A DNA stretch of 58,498 nt from Oscillospiraceae bacterium. GTDB lineage: Bacteria; Bacillota_A; Clostridia; Oscillospirales; Oscillospiraceae. The notes under the pieces are model-generated. The model was given only the letters and a program-made list of their open reading frames with translations. It was not told where the DNA came from and ran no database searches. This document shows, one piece after another, positions 40,101 through 47,837 of this stretch (positions are counted from its first letter, which is position 1; the number at the start of each line of letters is the position of its first letter). The DNA lies in NCBI GenBank assembly GCA_021771675.1, contig JAETOP010000008.1, positions 1 through 58,498 on the forward strand, in the 5' to 3' direction. The position numbers were made by a program, and so were the translations under genes.

Positions 40101-41501
40101 TTCCTCGGTACCGACGATCTGGCCGTCCTTGACGATGTTGAATACCGCGCCGGGGAGGGGATTGCCGCTGTCGTCCAGTTTCATCAACCTGACCTTCACC
40201 TTGGCATCATTCTCGAATACCAAAGCCACATCGGTCCTGCCATCCCAGACAAAGGTCTGCTTGGTCTTGCTGACATCCGGGCTCTTGGTGTACCCCTCCG
40301 GCGGAGTGACCTCCTCCGCTGTAAAGCTGCCGATGGGCATATCCTTCCAGGGCACGTCGGTCAGGTAGCCCCCCGACCCGGTAACATAGGTGCCGGTGAA
40401 GTCGTTGTCTATGCCGGTGATTTTGATCACCGCTCCGGCTAGGCCCTTGGTGGGATCGTCCGCATCTACCTTGCGGATGCTGCCTTCACCGGTAATCACC
40501 GGACTGTCGGTAAAGGTAACGGTCACAGTCTTATCGCTGCCGCTGGGCAAGACAACGTACTGCGGTCCGGCGTTGTCAATCTCATAGTCGGTCGGTGGCT
40601 CCAATTCAGTCACGGCGAAAGTGCCGGCCTCCAAATTGGGTACGGTGACGGTGCCGTCGCTCCCTGTCACCACCTCCTTGGAGTAGGAGCCGTTCTCAGA
40701 AGCGACGAGAAACCGGGCGCCGGGCAGGGTCTTGTTGGGGTTGGTACTGTCCACCTTCTTGATGATCAGGCTGTACTTCTCCCGGGTGACGGTCAGCTCG
40801 CCCACCATGACAGCCTGCACATCGTTGGAGGGGTGATAGCTGGAGCCGGGGCCGGTGTAGGAATACTCGTAGACCTCGCAATCGCCCCAGACGCCCTGTG
40901 CTCCCAGATCCAGAATATACTGGGCGCGGTCGCGGAAGGAGATGCCGTCCAGCAGGTCGTCAATACTGGAATAATTCGTATGCTCCAGGTTATTGTAGAC
41001 GCACACCAGTTCCTCGGCACAGGCGGTTGCAGGGTCGGAGAGCAGGCCAGTTTTATACCGCCAGACAATGGCCTGCACCCAGGCGTTCATCGTCCAAGTG
41101 TAGTCGCTGCCCCACACCTCGTCGCTGCCGAGGGCAATGGCCTGATCTGTGAACACGCCGCTGGAATGGGCATAGAAATAGGCCATCATCGTCTTGACGG
41201 TGGGATCGGAGACGGGCTTGGGGTTGCCCCATGTGTGGCCCTTTAGCGACCACCCCATCCCTTTTCCCTTTTCGGCGCAGAAGCCCATCGTGCTCTTTCC
41301 ATTGAGCCCAAAGTGCATCTGATGGAGATAGCACTCGCCCAGGGCCGGGGAATCGTACTTGACACCGTTGTAAGCGCAGTCATCCATTTTGATGGTGCCA
41401 GGGCTGGCGGCGAGAGCTGTGGCCGGCAGCAGCCCCAGCACACACACCAGCACCAGCAGCAGAGCCGTCATGCGGGTGAGAGAGAAACGCAGTTTTCTCA
41501 T
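34149..41501 (-). CDS. Giant thioester-domain and Cna_B-repeat surface adhesin ending in LPKTGY
   Basis: The 2450-residue protein has a signal peptide (residues 1-32), then a thioester domain (about 35-215) with the reactive pair Cys75 (MGFCAEKG) and Gln143 (WVQAIVW). This domain can bind host or cell surfaces covalently. I count 21 SpaA/Cna_B-like domains of 85-100 residues from about 240 to 2250, then a DUF11-like domain. Domains 13-15 and 16-18 look like a duplicated block. The chain ends exactly with LPKTGY: there is no membrane helix or basic tail after the sortase motif. Directly upstream are CAP and sortase genes, so it is probably the transfer-related adhesin of the element. Confidence 0.9.
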   Translation of the reverse strand: MRKLRFSLTRMTALLLVLVCVLGLLPATALAASPGTIKMDDCAYNGVKYDSPALGECYLHQMHFGLNGKSTMGFCAEKGKGMGWSLKGHTWGNPKPVSDPTVKTMMAYFYAHSSGVFTDQAIALGSDEVWGSDYTWTMNAWVQAIVWRYKTGLLSDPATACAEELVCVYNNLEHTNYSSIDDLLDGISFRDRAQYILDLGAQGVWGDCEVYEYSYTGPGSSYHPSNDVQAVMVGELTVTREKYSLIIKKVDSTNPNKTLPGARFLVASENGSYSKEVVTGSDGTVTVPNLEAGTFAVTELEPPTDYEIDNAGPQYVVLPSGSDKTVTVTFTDSPVITGEGSIRKVDADDPTKGLAGAVIKITGIDNDFTGTYVTGSGGYLTDVPWKDMPIGSFTAEEVTPPEGYTKSPDVSKTKQTFVWDGRTDVALVFENDAKVKVRLMKLDDSGNPLPGAVFNIVKDGQIVGTEETKADGSITVTDVTEGMYAFVEVSAPSPFATLTEPVIAHVDQATINGGGTVTVTASDKKLPNLTILKRDAQTGDMIPDTHFEIKGIHYGYHNDVTTGPDGKAVLSNIPVDSYEVTEISVPDPWVVSDNPTQTIWLEAGDSKELIFDNLKQPLLKISKIEKGTNPAVCIPNTNFLIEAIDGDYRQDVTTGPDGTVELRVAPGSYKITERSVPEPYYVSDTPTQTVSLNSGDEKEVRFENQKKPLLTLKKIDADTQAVIPGTVLTVKALDGTYQDDWTTGADGTVSLRVAPGTYQITEKSVPSPYYLPDKDADRVQTITLSPGDEKTVVFRNRKAPELTIFKENSITGEPIEHAKFHVVYTSNGEAAEAPATIDYGEVFTDSRGEIRVHELGKRLYPGEFTITEVEPADGFQLKEPLTQTVIIHGNESKTVRFQNTPLSALVVWKYDSVTGEPVEGAIFQVRYMSGTSGTGGTVIGTYKTGPGGSFTINRLKAGAYTVEELASDGDHVMDTAPQTAYISGKEQDVVQLYFGNSPKGSLLVKKIDASTHEPLSDCEFFITDSHGTMIGDANGKFVTDSAGTILISNIDPGTTLVVRETRAKENYILDDVPQTATIKAGQTVSLEFRNQPKGSVTLYKFSSLDRRTPLEGVGFKITFANGQAVDNIGGKLSSNGIYYTDAEGQINISGVTGTLVFTEISTIPGYLIDENRKSQTIVVNPDDHQSVYFYNQPVGNLVIKKMSSTTKEPLSDVVIRVTRTDGTVVGESNGEFRTDEEGFIKIPVEPGSYIVQEVKSKPGFLLDDTPKTIEVKGPGTYNIELFNQPLGSLVIHKYSSLDRKTPLAGVQFKVTYAPGCVVDDENGKVSSNGIYYTGPDGTITIKGIVGTVVITEQATIPGYTIDPETRSQTIVVNPDDTQHAYFYNSPKNTLIIEKYLETESGNEPLKGVTFLVTDSSGAVVGNSNGEYISGEDGRVVIAGVEPGTTVNVREIKVPEGVVLDSETKTIKISDDGANILRFYNKKTGYLVVRKLDSVTKQPLANVEFELTYADGSYVDDNFGHLSSKGRFKTNDAGEIRVPVVGTVVVKEVKTLPTHVIDQATQIQTVQVNPADTQTIVVYNEPLCSLTLRKLDAVTGKPVPNTEFTLKDGDGNILGRYTTGADGTVTVTGLMPNSTVVVVESKVPSNYVLDPTPRTIIVRNGSNSVSSGGNTTGGNGNTSNTGNTGTVGGGNDITVENIPKTTLTIEKYLETESGNQPLKGVTFLVTDSSGAVVGPDNGEYTTDENGRIVIPNLEPGITITAKEVKVPDGVVLDSTPKSIEIKGGIGGQTLRFVNKATGYLVIKKLDKLTSQPLAGVEFKLSYASGEYVDDANGHLSSLGLYTTDANGEIRVPVVGTVVVEETKTIPGYTIDPGTKRQVVTVNPADTQTLTVYNTPGTTLTIQKLVTGTKDQPLAGVEFLITDSSGAYVGPNNGIYRTDEYGRIVLSDLKAGTVITAKETKTVDGFVLDSTPKSIEIKEGEGQTLTFYNTPVGGLELIKVSESDKSQRIKGVTFEIRKMDGGLVDTITTGDNGRVFLPMDAGDYYAVEIEAAEGFKIDSTPHYFTVQDGKTTTLTVTNAPFSGIIIHKVNSVTGEGIYDVKFLVYDQNKNPIGEYSTDNEGYIYIDDLTVQGKGKLFIRELEAAPGYELDKEYKTVYVQPGKTIEITWENVPITGQFQIHKFAAEYNEVTGTPAGAPLQGAVYEISEARSGKVVDYITTDARGVAASKPLPLGRYKIVEVTAPAYWQVSGKTFDETLEYSGQIIKVSDYDKPSNLGVVITKRGNAEVLAGSQMRYDFTVANTSNVPLDSYYWHDRIPTDAARATVFTTGTYSARLNYRILYKTNYSGTYQVLASNLLTSSSYSFSLNAIPTQAGEYVTDIYLDFGKVPVGFQSTSNPTLTVQVLGTIANGYQIINRADVGGKYQGTWQTGQATWVTVVRKLTPNPTLPKTGY

Positions 41502-41535
41502 AAATCAAAAGCTCCTTTCCATTTTTGAGCATAAA

Positions 41536-41570
41536 AAACGGCCCTCCAGCTTGCGCTGAAAGAGCCGTTT
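41536..41570 (-). terminator. Terminator-like hairpin before the adhesin gene
   Basis: An imperfect stem (AAACGGC...GCCGTTT with inner CAGC/GCTG) is followed on the minus strand by TTTTTTATG. It sits between the CAP gene stop at 41586 and the adhesin start at 41501, so adhesin transcription must pass it or start afterwards. Confidence 0.65.
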
Positions 41571-41585
41571 CCGGTTCCTATTCGG

Positions 41586-42344
41586 TTACGCATAGAAGTT
41601 GACGCTGTTTGGGATTCCAACGAACATAAAGCAGTAGGTAATGCCGTCATACTGGGTCACGCCCACGCCAATGCAGTCACAGGCCGGGTCGATCATGGTC
41701 TCGAAGTGTCCAGGGGAGCTGATCCAGTTATCGACAGCCCTCTGGGCGGCGTTGGCTGTGCCAGTGAACACGGTGAGGTTGTCGCCGAAGCCGTAGGGGT
41801 AGCCGGCGTCTTTTGCAGCCTGGCACTCCTCCTGGGAGTGATGCCAGGTGTAGCGCCGGTCGGAGCAGGTCTGGGCGGCGTTCATCAGGGCCTCGTTGAC
41901 AGAAAGCTCCGACACGCCGTTGGCGGTACGGGCCTGATTGATCAGGCGGATCATCTCCAGCCGGATCTCCAGATTGTCCGTCAGGCCGGCGCTGTCCTTC
42001 CCAGCGGATGGGGCGGGGTCAGCGGCGGCAACGGTGAGCGTCAGGGTCCCATATTCCCCGGCCCGGTTTGCGGCGGTGATCTCCGCCGTACCCTCCGACT
42101 TGGCGACAGCCACCCAGAAAGTCAGCACCTGCTCCACCGCCACCGTATCCGGGTCGCTGGAGGTGACAGTGTACGCCGCCCCGCTGGGGCCGATGATCAG
42201 ACCGCTGCGCTCGCCAATCTCCAGAGAATTGCCTTTGTAGCTGTTGACGCGGATAGAGTTCGGGGGGGCTGCCGCCCAGGCAGAGACAGCCAGCCCCCAA
42301 AAGAGCGCAGCTGCCAGTGCCGCTGACATCCATTTTTGTCTCAT
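41586..42344 (-). CDS. Secreted CAP-domain (SCP/PR1-like) protein with Big-like domain
   Basis: The 252-residue product has a signal peptide (ALAAALFWGLAVSAWA), a bacterial immunoglobulin-like domain (about residues 28-110: YTVTSSDPDTVAVEQ) and a C-terminal CAP domain with family motifs (LINQARTANGVSELSVNEALMNAAQTCSDRR, GDNLTVFTGTANAAQRAVDNWISSPGHFETMID, in pieces). CAP proteins of Gram-positive bacteria are secreted and may bind wall or lipids. The gene has its own promoter at 42376-42404 and follows the sortase gene. It probably supports the surface structures of the conjugation machine. Confidence 0.87.
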   Translation of the reverse strand: MRQKWMSAALAAALFWGLAVSAWAAAPPNSIRVNSYKGNSLEIGERSGLIIGPSGAAYTVTSSDPDTVAVEQVLTFWVAVAKSEGTAEITAANRAGEYGTLTLTVAAADPAPSAGKDSAGLTDNLEIRLEMIRLINQARTANGVSELSVNEALMNAAQTCSDRRYTWHHSQEECQAAKDAGYPYGFGDNLTVFTGTANAAQRAVDNWISSPGHFETMIDPACDCIGVGVTQYDGITYCFMFVGIPNSVNFYA

Positions 42345-42375
42345 AAGAAAACCTCCATTTCTGTTGTGATACTAT

Positions 42376-42404
42376 TTTATACGGTCAGAGACGGAGTTTT
42401 TCAA
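42376..42404 (-). promoter_or_regulatory. Promoter of the CAP-adhesin unit
   Basis: On the minus strand TTGAAA (42399-42404) and TATAAA (42376-42381) are 17 bp apart, between the sortase stop and the CAP start. It can drive the CAP gene and, if the hairpin at 41536 is passed, the adhesin. Confidence 0.65.
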
Positions 42405-42413
42405 CAAGCCCGC

Positions 42414-43250
42414 TTACTTTTTTTCGACCGCCTGCACCACGACCCGGCTCTCCGGGTGGTCGGCCAGACAGGTGGTGAGCGTAATGCGGTTGTCGGCAGT
42501 GGACTGGAGATAGCTCCAGTCGGTGTTGGAGATGATCTTTACCTCCGTGACCGAATAGGTTCGGGTGCCGTAGACGGTGGTGTAGGTGATGGAGTCGCCC
42601 TGCTCCAGATCCTTGATGGAGCCAATCACATACTTAGCCCCCCGGTTGTGGCCGCAGAAGCAGGCGTTTCCATCCCAGGCGGAGGTGGAGCTGTAATGGC
42701 CCAGCCCCTTTTTCATGCTCTCGCTGGTTTCGCCCTCCCAAACCTTCATGTTGATCTTCAGGGAGGGGATCTTGATGGTGCCGATGCTGCCGTCCTTATA
42801 GGCCATGCCCTCCACGCTGGTGTAGGCGGGCTGCTGATAGGTGGGGGTGGTGGGAACTGTGGGAACGGTGGGGTTGGTGACAGAGGTGGAGCTGCCGGCG
42901 CCGGTGCCCTCGACCAGCACCGTGATGGGGCCGTTGCCGCCAGCCACGCCGTAGCCGCCGCCGCCCGTCCCAACAGTCTGCTGGAGGCCGGGGAGGATGG
43001 TGCGCTCCATCACGCCGGTCATGGTGGTGCTCTGGACGCCGTACTCCAGCTCCGGCACCTGGTAGTCCACCACATTCTTCCCACCGTAGTTGTACTGGCT
43101 GCCGTAGACATCCTCATAGCTGGTGCTGCCGTAGTAGTCCTGGGGGGCGTCCGTAGTAAAGGAATAGTCCGACGCGAAGGCCGGGACGGTCAGGGACAGC
43201 GCCGCCGCCACGGACAGCATCAGCCCAGCGATTTTTCTGATGTGCTTCAA
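42414..43250 (-). CDS. Secreted sortase
   Basis: The 278-residue product starts at a TTG with GGAGG seven bases upstream and overlaps the previous gene's stop (TTGA). A signal peptide (residues 1-27) is followed by a linker rich in Gly, Thr and Pro, then a sortase domain (about 150-278) with catalytic His201 (CFCGHNRGA), Cys261 (ITLTTCLAD) and Arg269 (ESRVVV). The TLTTC context fits class A or D rather than class B. No second membrane helix is seen. It should act on the LPKTG end of the adhesin at 34149. The long linker may place the enzyme across the wall. Confidence 0.88.
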   Translation of the reverse strand: MKHIRKIAGLMLSVAAALSLTVPAFASDYSFTTDAPQDYYGSTSYEDVYGSQYNYGGKNVVDYQVPELEYGVQSTTMTGVMERTILPGLQQTVGTGGGGYGVAGGNGPITVLVEGTGAGSSTSVTNPTVPTVPTTPTYQQPAYTSVEGMAYKDGSIGTIKIPSLKINMKVWEGETSESMKKGLGHYSSTSAWDGNACFCGHNRGAKYVIGSIKDLEQGDSITYTTVYGTRTYSVTEVKIISNTDWSYLQSTADNRITLTTCLADHPESRVVVQAVEKK

Positions 43251-44404
43251 GTGGGTTCCTCCTTTTCTTCCGAGGGGTCGAACTCATGCCAGTCCCCAGG
43301 GCGGTCCTGGAGGACGGTGTAGGCATAGTCAGCCGACCGGTGATGAACGGTGAAGGTCTGGCCCAGCAGCTTCTTTGCCAGGGGCCGCTTGATCTCCACC
43401 GCGACAATGCTCTCCGGGTAGGGGTCCAGTCCGGTGATGTCCACCTCCGGCCGCTGGGGTTCCACCCGGTACTTGGCGATCAGCCTGTAATCTCTGGGCC
43501 GGTCGCCGGGGACATAGATGTAGACGTTCTTGCGGTGCAGGTACAGGTAGGCCCCGCCCCCGGCCAGCGCCGCCAACAGCAGAATGATAAACAGCGGCCC
43601 GATGATGGCAGCGGCGTTCCCACCGAACAGGGAGCCGCCCTGGCTCCTGACCGGCTCGGTGGGCTGCGGGGTCTCCGGCACGATCTCCGTTCCAACGTAG
43701 ACCACCGTATAGGTGATGGTGTCCACCCCGGAGGCGGTCACAGTCCCCTTGTACTCTGCGGTAGAAACGTAGCCAGTTGCGACCTGATAACTGGTGGAGG
43801 CGGAGTAGGTTGCCACAGCCTGATAGCTGGAGGGGGCCAGCACATCGCCTACCAGATCGGTGCCGATGACCTGCCACTCCACATTGGCGAGGGTCAGCGT
43901 CTTGCCGTCCTTGACGGTGGTTGCTGGAACATAGGACATATCATTCCGGTCCAGCGGCCCGATGGTCTTGGTGGCAGTCACCTTCCCGCTCTTGGTGGCG
44001 TAGCCCGCCGCCTCGGTGGTGATGGTGGTGTGATCCAGGGCCAGCTCGCCGGAAAATTCCCCGTCATCATAGGGGATGCTGGGGGCCAGCTGCTCCAGAA
44101 CGGTATTGAGGTCCTTTTTTCCTGTCTCCACCGTCACCGTCTCGGTCACAGCCTTGGTCTCCAGGAAAGTATGTTCATCCTTGGTGGTATAGGCCCAGGT
44201 ATAGGTGAAGCCGTCGTAGGTAAACGACGGCTCCTTCAGTGTCTCCGGGTCTGTACCGGGAGGAAGCTCATAGGTTTTGACGATGCGCTGCTGGCCGTTG
44301 AGGTTCTCCACCACCAGACTGACCGGGACCTCCGAGGCCAGAGCGGTGGTCATCAGCGACAGTGCTAGCAGTACCGACAGCGCCAGATGCCTGAAATGCT
44401 TCAT
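43247..44404 (-). CDS. Membrane protein of the conjugation machine with large extracellular part
   Basis: This 385-residue protein has a signal peptide (HLALSVLLALSLMTTALA), about 245 outside residues with beta-type sequence (VTETVTVETGKKDL, TYTVVYVGTEIVPETPQP), one strong helix near 275-300 (AAAIIGPLFIILLLAALAGGG) and a cytoplasmic tail of about 85 residues (YIYVPGDRPRDYRLIAKYRV). It is probably a cell-envelope component of the transfer channel that links outside and inside. I do not know the family name. It overlaps the sortase gene, so production is coupled. Confidence 0.7.
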   Translation of the reverse strand: MKHFRHLALSVLLALSLMTTALASEVPVSLVVENLNGQQRIVKTYELPPGTDPETLKEPSFTYDGFTYTWAYTTKDEHTFLETKAVTETVTVETGKKDLNTVLEQLAPSIPYDDGEFSGELALDHTTITTEAAGYATKSGKVTATKTIGPLDRNDMSYVPATTVKDGKTLTLANVEWQVIGTDLVGDVLAPSSYQAVATYSASTSYQVATGYVSTAEYKGTVTASGVDTITYTVVYVGTEIVPETPQPTEPVRSQGGSLFGGNAAAIIGPLFIILLLAALAGGGAYLYLHRKNVYIYVPGDRPRDYRLIAKYRVEPQRPEVDITGLDPYPESIVAVEIKRPLAKKLLGQTFTVHHRSADYAYTVLQDRPGDWHEFDPSEEKEEPT

Positions 44405-44415
44405 AGGCGACTCCT

Positions 44416-45837
44416 TTACAGATTTTGTTTGATGATTCTGGTGATGATGCCGATTGCGATTCCCTTTTCCTCGTCCAGCCGGGTGACGGCGAAGCTGACA
44501 TCATCTTTCTTGCCAGGGGTGCGCAGATCATAACAGGCGTGGGCGATGGCGTTGACGCCGTTGTTGAGCCGGATGTAAACCACACCGCCCCGCACATCGG
44601 TGACCCGGCCGGCATAGCGACACTGGGGCTGGCATTTTTTCACATTGTCCAGATTGGTAGTGGAGGACACACTGCGCACATCGGCGGTGATGGTCATGCC
44701 CTTCAGACTGCTCCGGTCAATGGTAAGCACACGGATCAGGATACGGCTCCCCACACTGAAATGGTCGCGGGCATCACCCAGCCACTCCCAGGAGAGATCG
44801 CGGGCCACAATAGCGCACTCCACACCGAACGCCTCTACCCGGATGATTTTCTCCGCCACGGCGATTACGCGGGCCTGAACTACCCGGCCCTCATAGATCA
44901 GGTGCTCACCCAGGGCATCGGTATCCATGTAAAAGCTCTGCCGTTTACGGAGCATGGCGTCCTTTCGGCTCGCCACGATACTCCGGGTGTTGGAATCGAT
45001 GCCCTTCACCATGAAGTCGATCTCAGCCCCCAGCATAGTGGAAAGCATCCGGTTCAGCCGGCCCATCAGCTCCAGGTACTCCCGGTTGGAGGGCATCTCG
45101 CCGGTGTAGAGAAGCATCTCCAGAATGGGGATCGCCACCCGGAAACCCTTGTAGTCCACGATTGCCAGCGTCCTGCCGGATTTGGTCTGTTCCACGCCGC
45201 CCAGAATGCCGGTGAGAATACGGCGGGTACGGTAGGCGTTGCGGATCTCATGCCAAACGATTTCTTCCCGCTCCTCCTCCGTCTGAACACGATCACGGGC
45301 GTCGATAGTCAGCACGTAATCGCTGCGCTGGCTGGGGGCAGTCCGCCGGGTACGGGGACGGGCGGTACGTTCCGCCGACGCCCCACCCGCATCGGCGGCC
45401 TCCATGGGATTCTGCTCAGAACCAGGCGATGTCTCCGGAAGCATATCGCCCGCCGGTGCCTCCATCAGAGGAGGGGGATCATCCTGCGGAGCCGGTTCAC
45501 CGCCCTCCGCAGGAGGGAGGGGAACGGTGCTCTCCATCTCATGCAGCAGATTTTCATACTGAGGATCGGCAGCGGAATCTTCCATGGGCGGGTCGCCGGG
45601 AGCCTCCTCCGTCACACCGTTGTCTCCATCGCCCTCAAAAGGGGCCGTCCCTTCTTCCGGGACAGCGGAGTCCTCACCCCCATCGGGCGGCAGCGCACTG
45701 TCCGGCAGCTCTTCGCCATTCAATGCGCCGCCAACCGGAATGGCCTCCTCAGTGCCCTCCGTCGGGGCCTCACCCTCGGGGAGCTGAGGGGTCTCCTCCA
45801 TCCCAGGGTCATCGGGAACAATCTTTTTTCTTGCCAT
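44416..45837 (-). CDS. S1-like RNA-binding domain protein of conjugative elements
   Basis: The 473-residue product has a very acidic, proline-rich N terminus (about residues 1-165), a helical middle (EREEIVWHEIRNAYRTRRIL, DYKGFRVAIPILEMLLYTG) and two beta-barrel regions near the end (EGRVVQARVIAVAEKIIRVEAFGVECAIVARD and YAGRVTDVRGGVVYIRLNNGVNAIAH, in part), which resemble S1/OB domains. Similar proteins appear next to VirD4 genes in Clostridia ICEs. They may bind nucleic acid or regulate translation of transfer genes. It starts six bases after the coupling-protein stop. The acidic tail could bind the secretion channel. Confidence 0.75.
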   Translation of the reverse strand: MARKKIVPDDPGMEETPQLPEGEAPTEGTEEAIPVGGALNGEELPDSALPPDGGEDSAVPEEGTAPFEGDGDNGVTEEAPGDPPMEDSAADPQYENLLHEMESTVPLPPAEGGEPAPQDDPPPLMEAPAGDMLPETSPGSEQNPMEAADAGGASAERTARPRTRRTAPSQRSDYVLTIDARDRVQTEEEREEIVWHEIRNAYRTRRILTGILGGVEQTKSGRTLAIVDYKGFRVAIPILEMLLYTGEMPSNREYLELMGRLNRMLSTMLGAEIDFMVKGIDSNTRSIVASRKDAMLRKRQSFYMDTDALGEHLIYEGRVVQARVIAVAEKIIRVEAFGVECAIVARDLSWEWLGDARDHFSVGSRILIRVLTIDRSSLKGMTITADVRSVSSTTNLDNVKKCQPQCRYAGRVTDVRGGVVYIRLNNGVNAIAHACYDLRTPGKKDDVSFAVTRLDEEKGIAIGIITRIIKQNL

Positions 45838-45843
45838 AGGCTG

Positions 45844-47820
45844 TTAGTCCTCCTTTTTCAGTTTTGGTTTGGATAAAATAGAATCTTTAGTTGCGGTTAC
45901 AACCCGCTTTTTAGGTACGGGTTCAGGCGGCTTTGTCTGAGGTGGCACGGTAACAGCGGGCTGAGAGTCCTCTGGAGCTATCACCTTCGCTGAGGATTTT
46001 GCCGGTGCTGGCGCCGCCGCCTTTGGAGGGGCTGCTTTTTTTGCCGGTGATTTGGGTCTGGTTCGAGCGGGCTTGGGCGGGGCGGATTTCACCTCCTTCC
46101 TCTCCGCCTTTGGGGTCTCCTGCCATGCGGGAACATGGGAGGCGGCCTTGCTCGCGCGCAGTTTCTTCGATTCGGGATGCTTGGAATAGTCGTACTTATC
46201 AACCTCCAGTACGTTTCTTCCGCGGAGGATGACCAGTGCCCGGTCAACATCCATCCGCAATACTTCGTCCATGGTCATCAGCTTGCGCTTGCCCACGCCG
46301 CTGGTCTCCCGGTACTCCGGTGTATAGTTAGAGATGCGCCAGGTGCCCAGCTGTTTGGCCTTGCTGGTAACGGCGATAGATGCCTCACCTGTGCGGTCAG
46401 AGATAAACTGCGCGGTCAGGGCGTCGGTACAGCCCAGGAACAGCGTAATGTCGCAGTTGCCCAGAATCTCCTGCCACTGGTTCTGCGGGTATCGGTTTTG
46501 TAGACCGGCGAGATTCTGAAACACGCAGGACATACTGATGTTCCGGGAGCGGATGACCGAGATTTTTCGAGATAGGTCAGGAATGACCCCGCAGGCACAC
46601 AACTCCTCACCCAGCACATGGACGGGAACAGGGAGCGCCCCGCCAGGACAGTTCTGGTCGGCGTAACGTACCAGCTTAATGAAGATGAACGACAAAAACA
46701 GCGAGGACAGGAAATCAAAGGTGCTGTCCTGGTCGCTGGTGATACAGTAGTAGGCGCAGGGCTGTTTGCCCGGCAGCTCCAGGTCAATTTCATCGTGCCC
46801 GGTGATGTTGCGGATGTCCTGATTCTGAAATACCTGGAGCCGAGAACCAAGGCCAATGATGACACCGCCCCGGACGCTCTCTGAGGACTGCTTAAAAATG
46901 CTGTAGGGGGCCTTGGCCGGGTGGGAGATGTCCAGCACATCAAAGATGGCGTTCAGCTCCTTTTCGCTGCTCATGGCAAGGAGCTGATACACCTCACCGA
47001 TGTTGCGCTTCTCCGGCGGATACCCCCGCTCCACATAGAGCACCAAGGCTTTCAGCAGATTTAATTCGGCACTGTCCCAGAAATGGTCTCCCCGGTCGCT
47101 GCCGGTGTTTTTGATGATAACGTCGCAAAAAAGCTGTGCCATCAGCTCCTGACCCTCGATCTCGGAAAGGCAGTTCCAGGAATCGGAGGCGGCGGGCGTG
47201 ACCAGGTTGAACACCTTCACGGTGTAGCCCTGATCCCGCAGGTAGGCGCTGCTTTTTTCGTAGAGCTCACTTTTGGGATCACAGATGACCAGTGAGGACC
47301 TTCGGGCGGCACTTTGCAGAATCATATTCATGCAAAAAGCCCTGGTCTTTTTGGAGCCGCTGGCGCCGTACACCGCCAGATTTCCGTTAAACCGGGTCTT
47401 TTCCGGGACACAGACCACCTCGCCGTCTATCTCACCCAGGATGATGCCGTGGTGCTTGCGGATGTTGGGAACCACATCCAGCACACCTTTCATCTCTTTC
47501 TTAGTCATAAAGCCGGCTGTGCCATAGGTACCCTTGTTGGAATAGATCAGGTTGCGCTCCCGGTCATATGCGCCGGTCTCGCTGTAGCCCATCCGCATGA
47601 CCATAAACACCAACATAGCCAGCGCCCCCACACAGCCGCCCACACCATACAGGCCGTAGGGCCAGCGGAACACGGCAGCGATGCAAGCCAGGAAACCACC
47701 GTCGGGGAACTCCGGCGCAGTGCCGAAAACTCCGCCCGCCGCCTGCCATACATCGTAGTTATAGAGGAATTGCGCAATATAGCCGCCCCCATAGAGCAGG
47801 GCGACCAGAGCGATAGGCAA
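45844..47820 (-). CDS. VirD4/TraG-like type IV coupling protein
   Basis: The 658-residue protein has N-terminal membrane helices (to about residue 76), then a VirD4-type ATPase with Walker A GASGSKKT (152-159), Walker B LVICDPKSE (about 178-186), and the large all-alpha domain. The C-terminal 110 residues are rich in Lys, Pro and Ala (KKAAPPKAAAPAPAK). Coupling proteins bring the relaxase-DNA complex to the channel and pump it. The listed start is a TTG without a good ribosome site. AGAGGAG lies further upstream, at 47866-47873, and is ideally placed for an ATC codon at 47854-47856, so the true N terminus is probably about 12 residues longer. Confidence 0.9.
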   Translation of the reverse strand: MPIALVALLYGGGYIAQFLYNYDVWQAAGGVFGTAPEFPDGGFLACIAAVFRWPYGLYGVGGCVGALAMLVFMVMRMGYSETGAYDRERNLIYSNKGTYGTAGFMTKKEMKGVLDVVPNIRKHHGIILGEIDGEVVCVPEKTRFNGNLAVYGASGSKKTRAFCMNMILQSAARRSSLVICDPKSELYEKSSAYLRDQGYTVKVFNLVTPAASDSWNCLSEIEGQELMAQLFCDVIIKNTGSDRGDHFWDSAELNLLKALVLYVERGYPPEKRNIGEVYQLLAMSSEKELNAIFDVLDISHPAKAPYSIFKQSSESVRGGVIIGLGSRLQVFQNQDIRNITGHDEIDLELPGKQPCAYYCITSDQDSTFDFLSSLFLSFIFIKLVRYADQNCPGGALPVPVHVLGEELCACGVIPDLSRKISVIRSRNISMSCVFQNLAGLQNRYPQNQWQEILGNCDITLFLGCTDALTAQFISDRTGEASIAVTSKAKQLGTWRISNYTPEYRETSGVGKRKLMTMDEVLRMDVDRALVILRGRNVLEVDKYDYSKHPESKKLRASKAASHVPAWQETPKAERKEVKSAPPKPARTRPKSPAKKAAPPKAAAPAPAKSSAKVIAPEDSQPAVTVPPQTKPPEPVPKKRVVTATKDSILSKPKLKKED

Positions 47821-47837
47821 TACGATCAGCAGCTTAA

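Noticed and set aside
38466..40442. Long plus-strand frame of 658 codons
   Set aside because: It lies antisense to the Cna_B repeats of the adhesin. The composition of the repeats leaves the opposite strand open; no family motif or ribosome site was seen.
34149..41501. Phage tail or tape-measure protein
   Set aside because: The signal peptide, thioester residues, Cna_B domains and LPKTG end identify a surface adhesin.
44425..45876. Plus-strand frame of 483 codons
   Set aside because: It is antisense to the S1-like protein gene and rich in His, Gly and Gln, a typical shadow of G+C-rich coding sequence.
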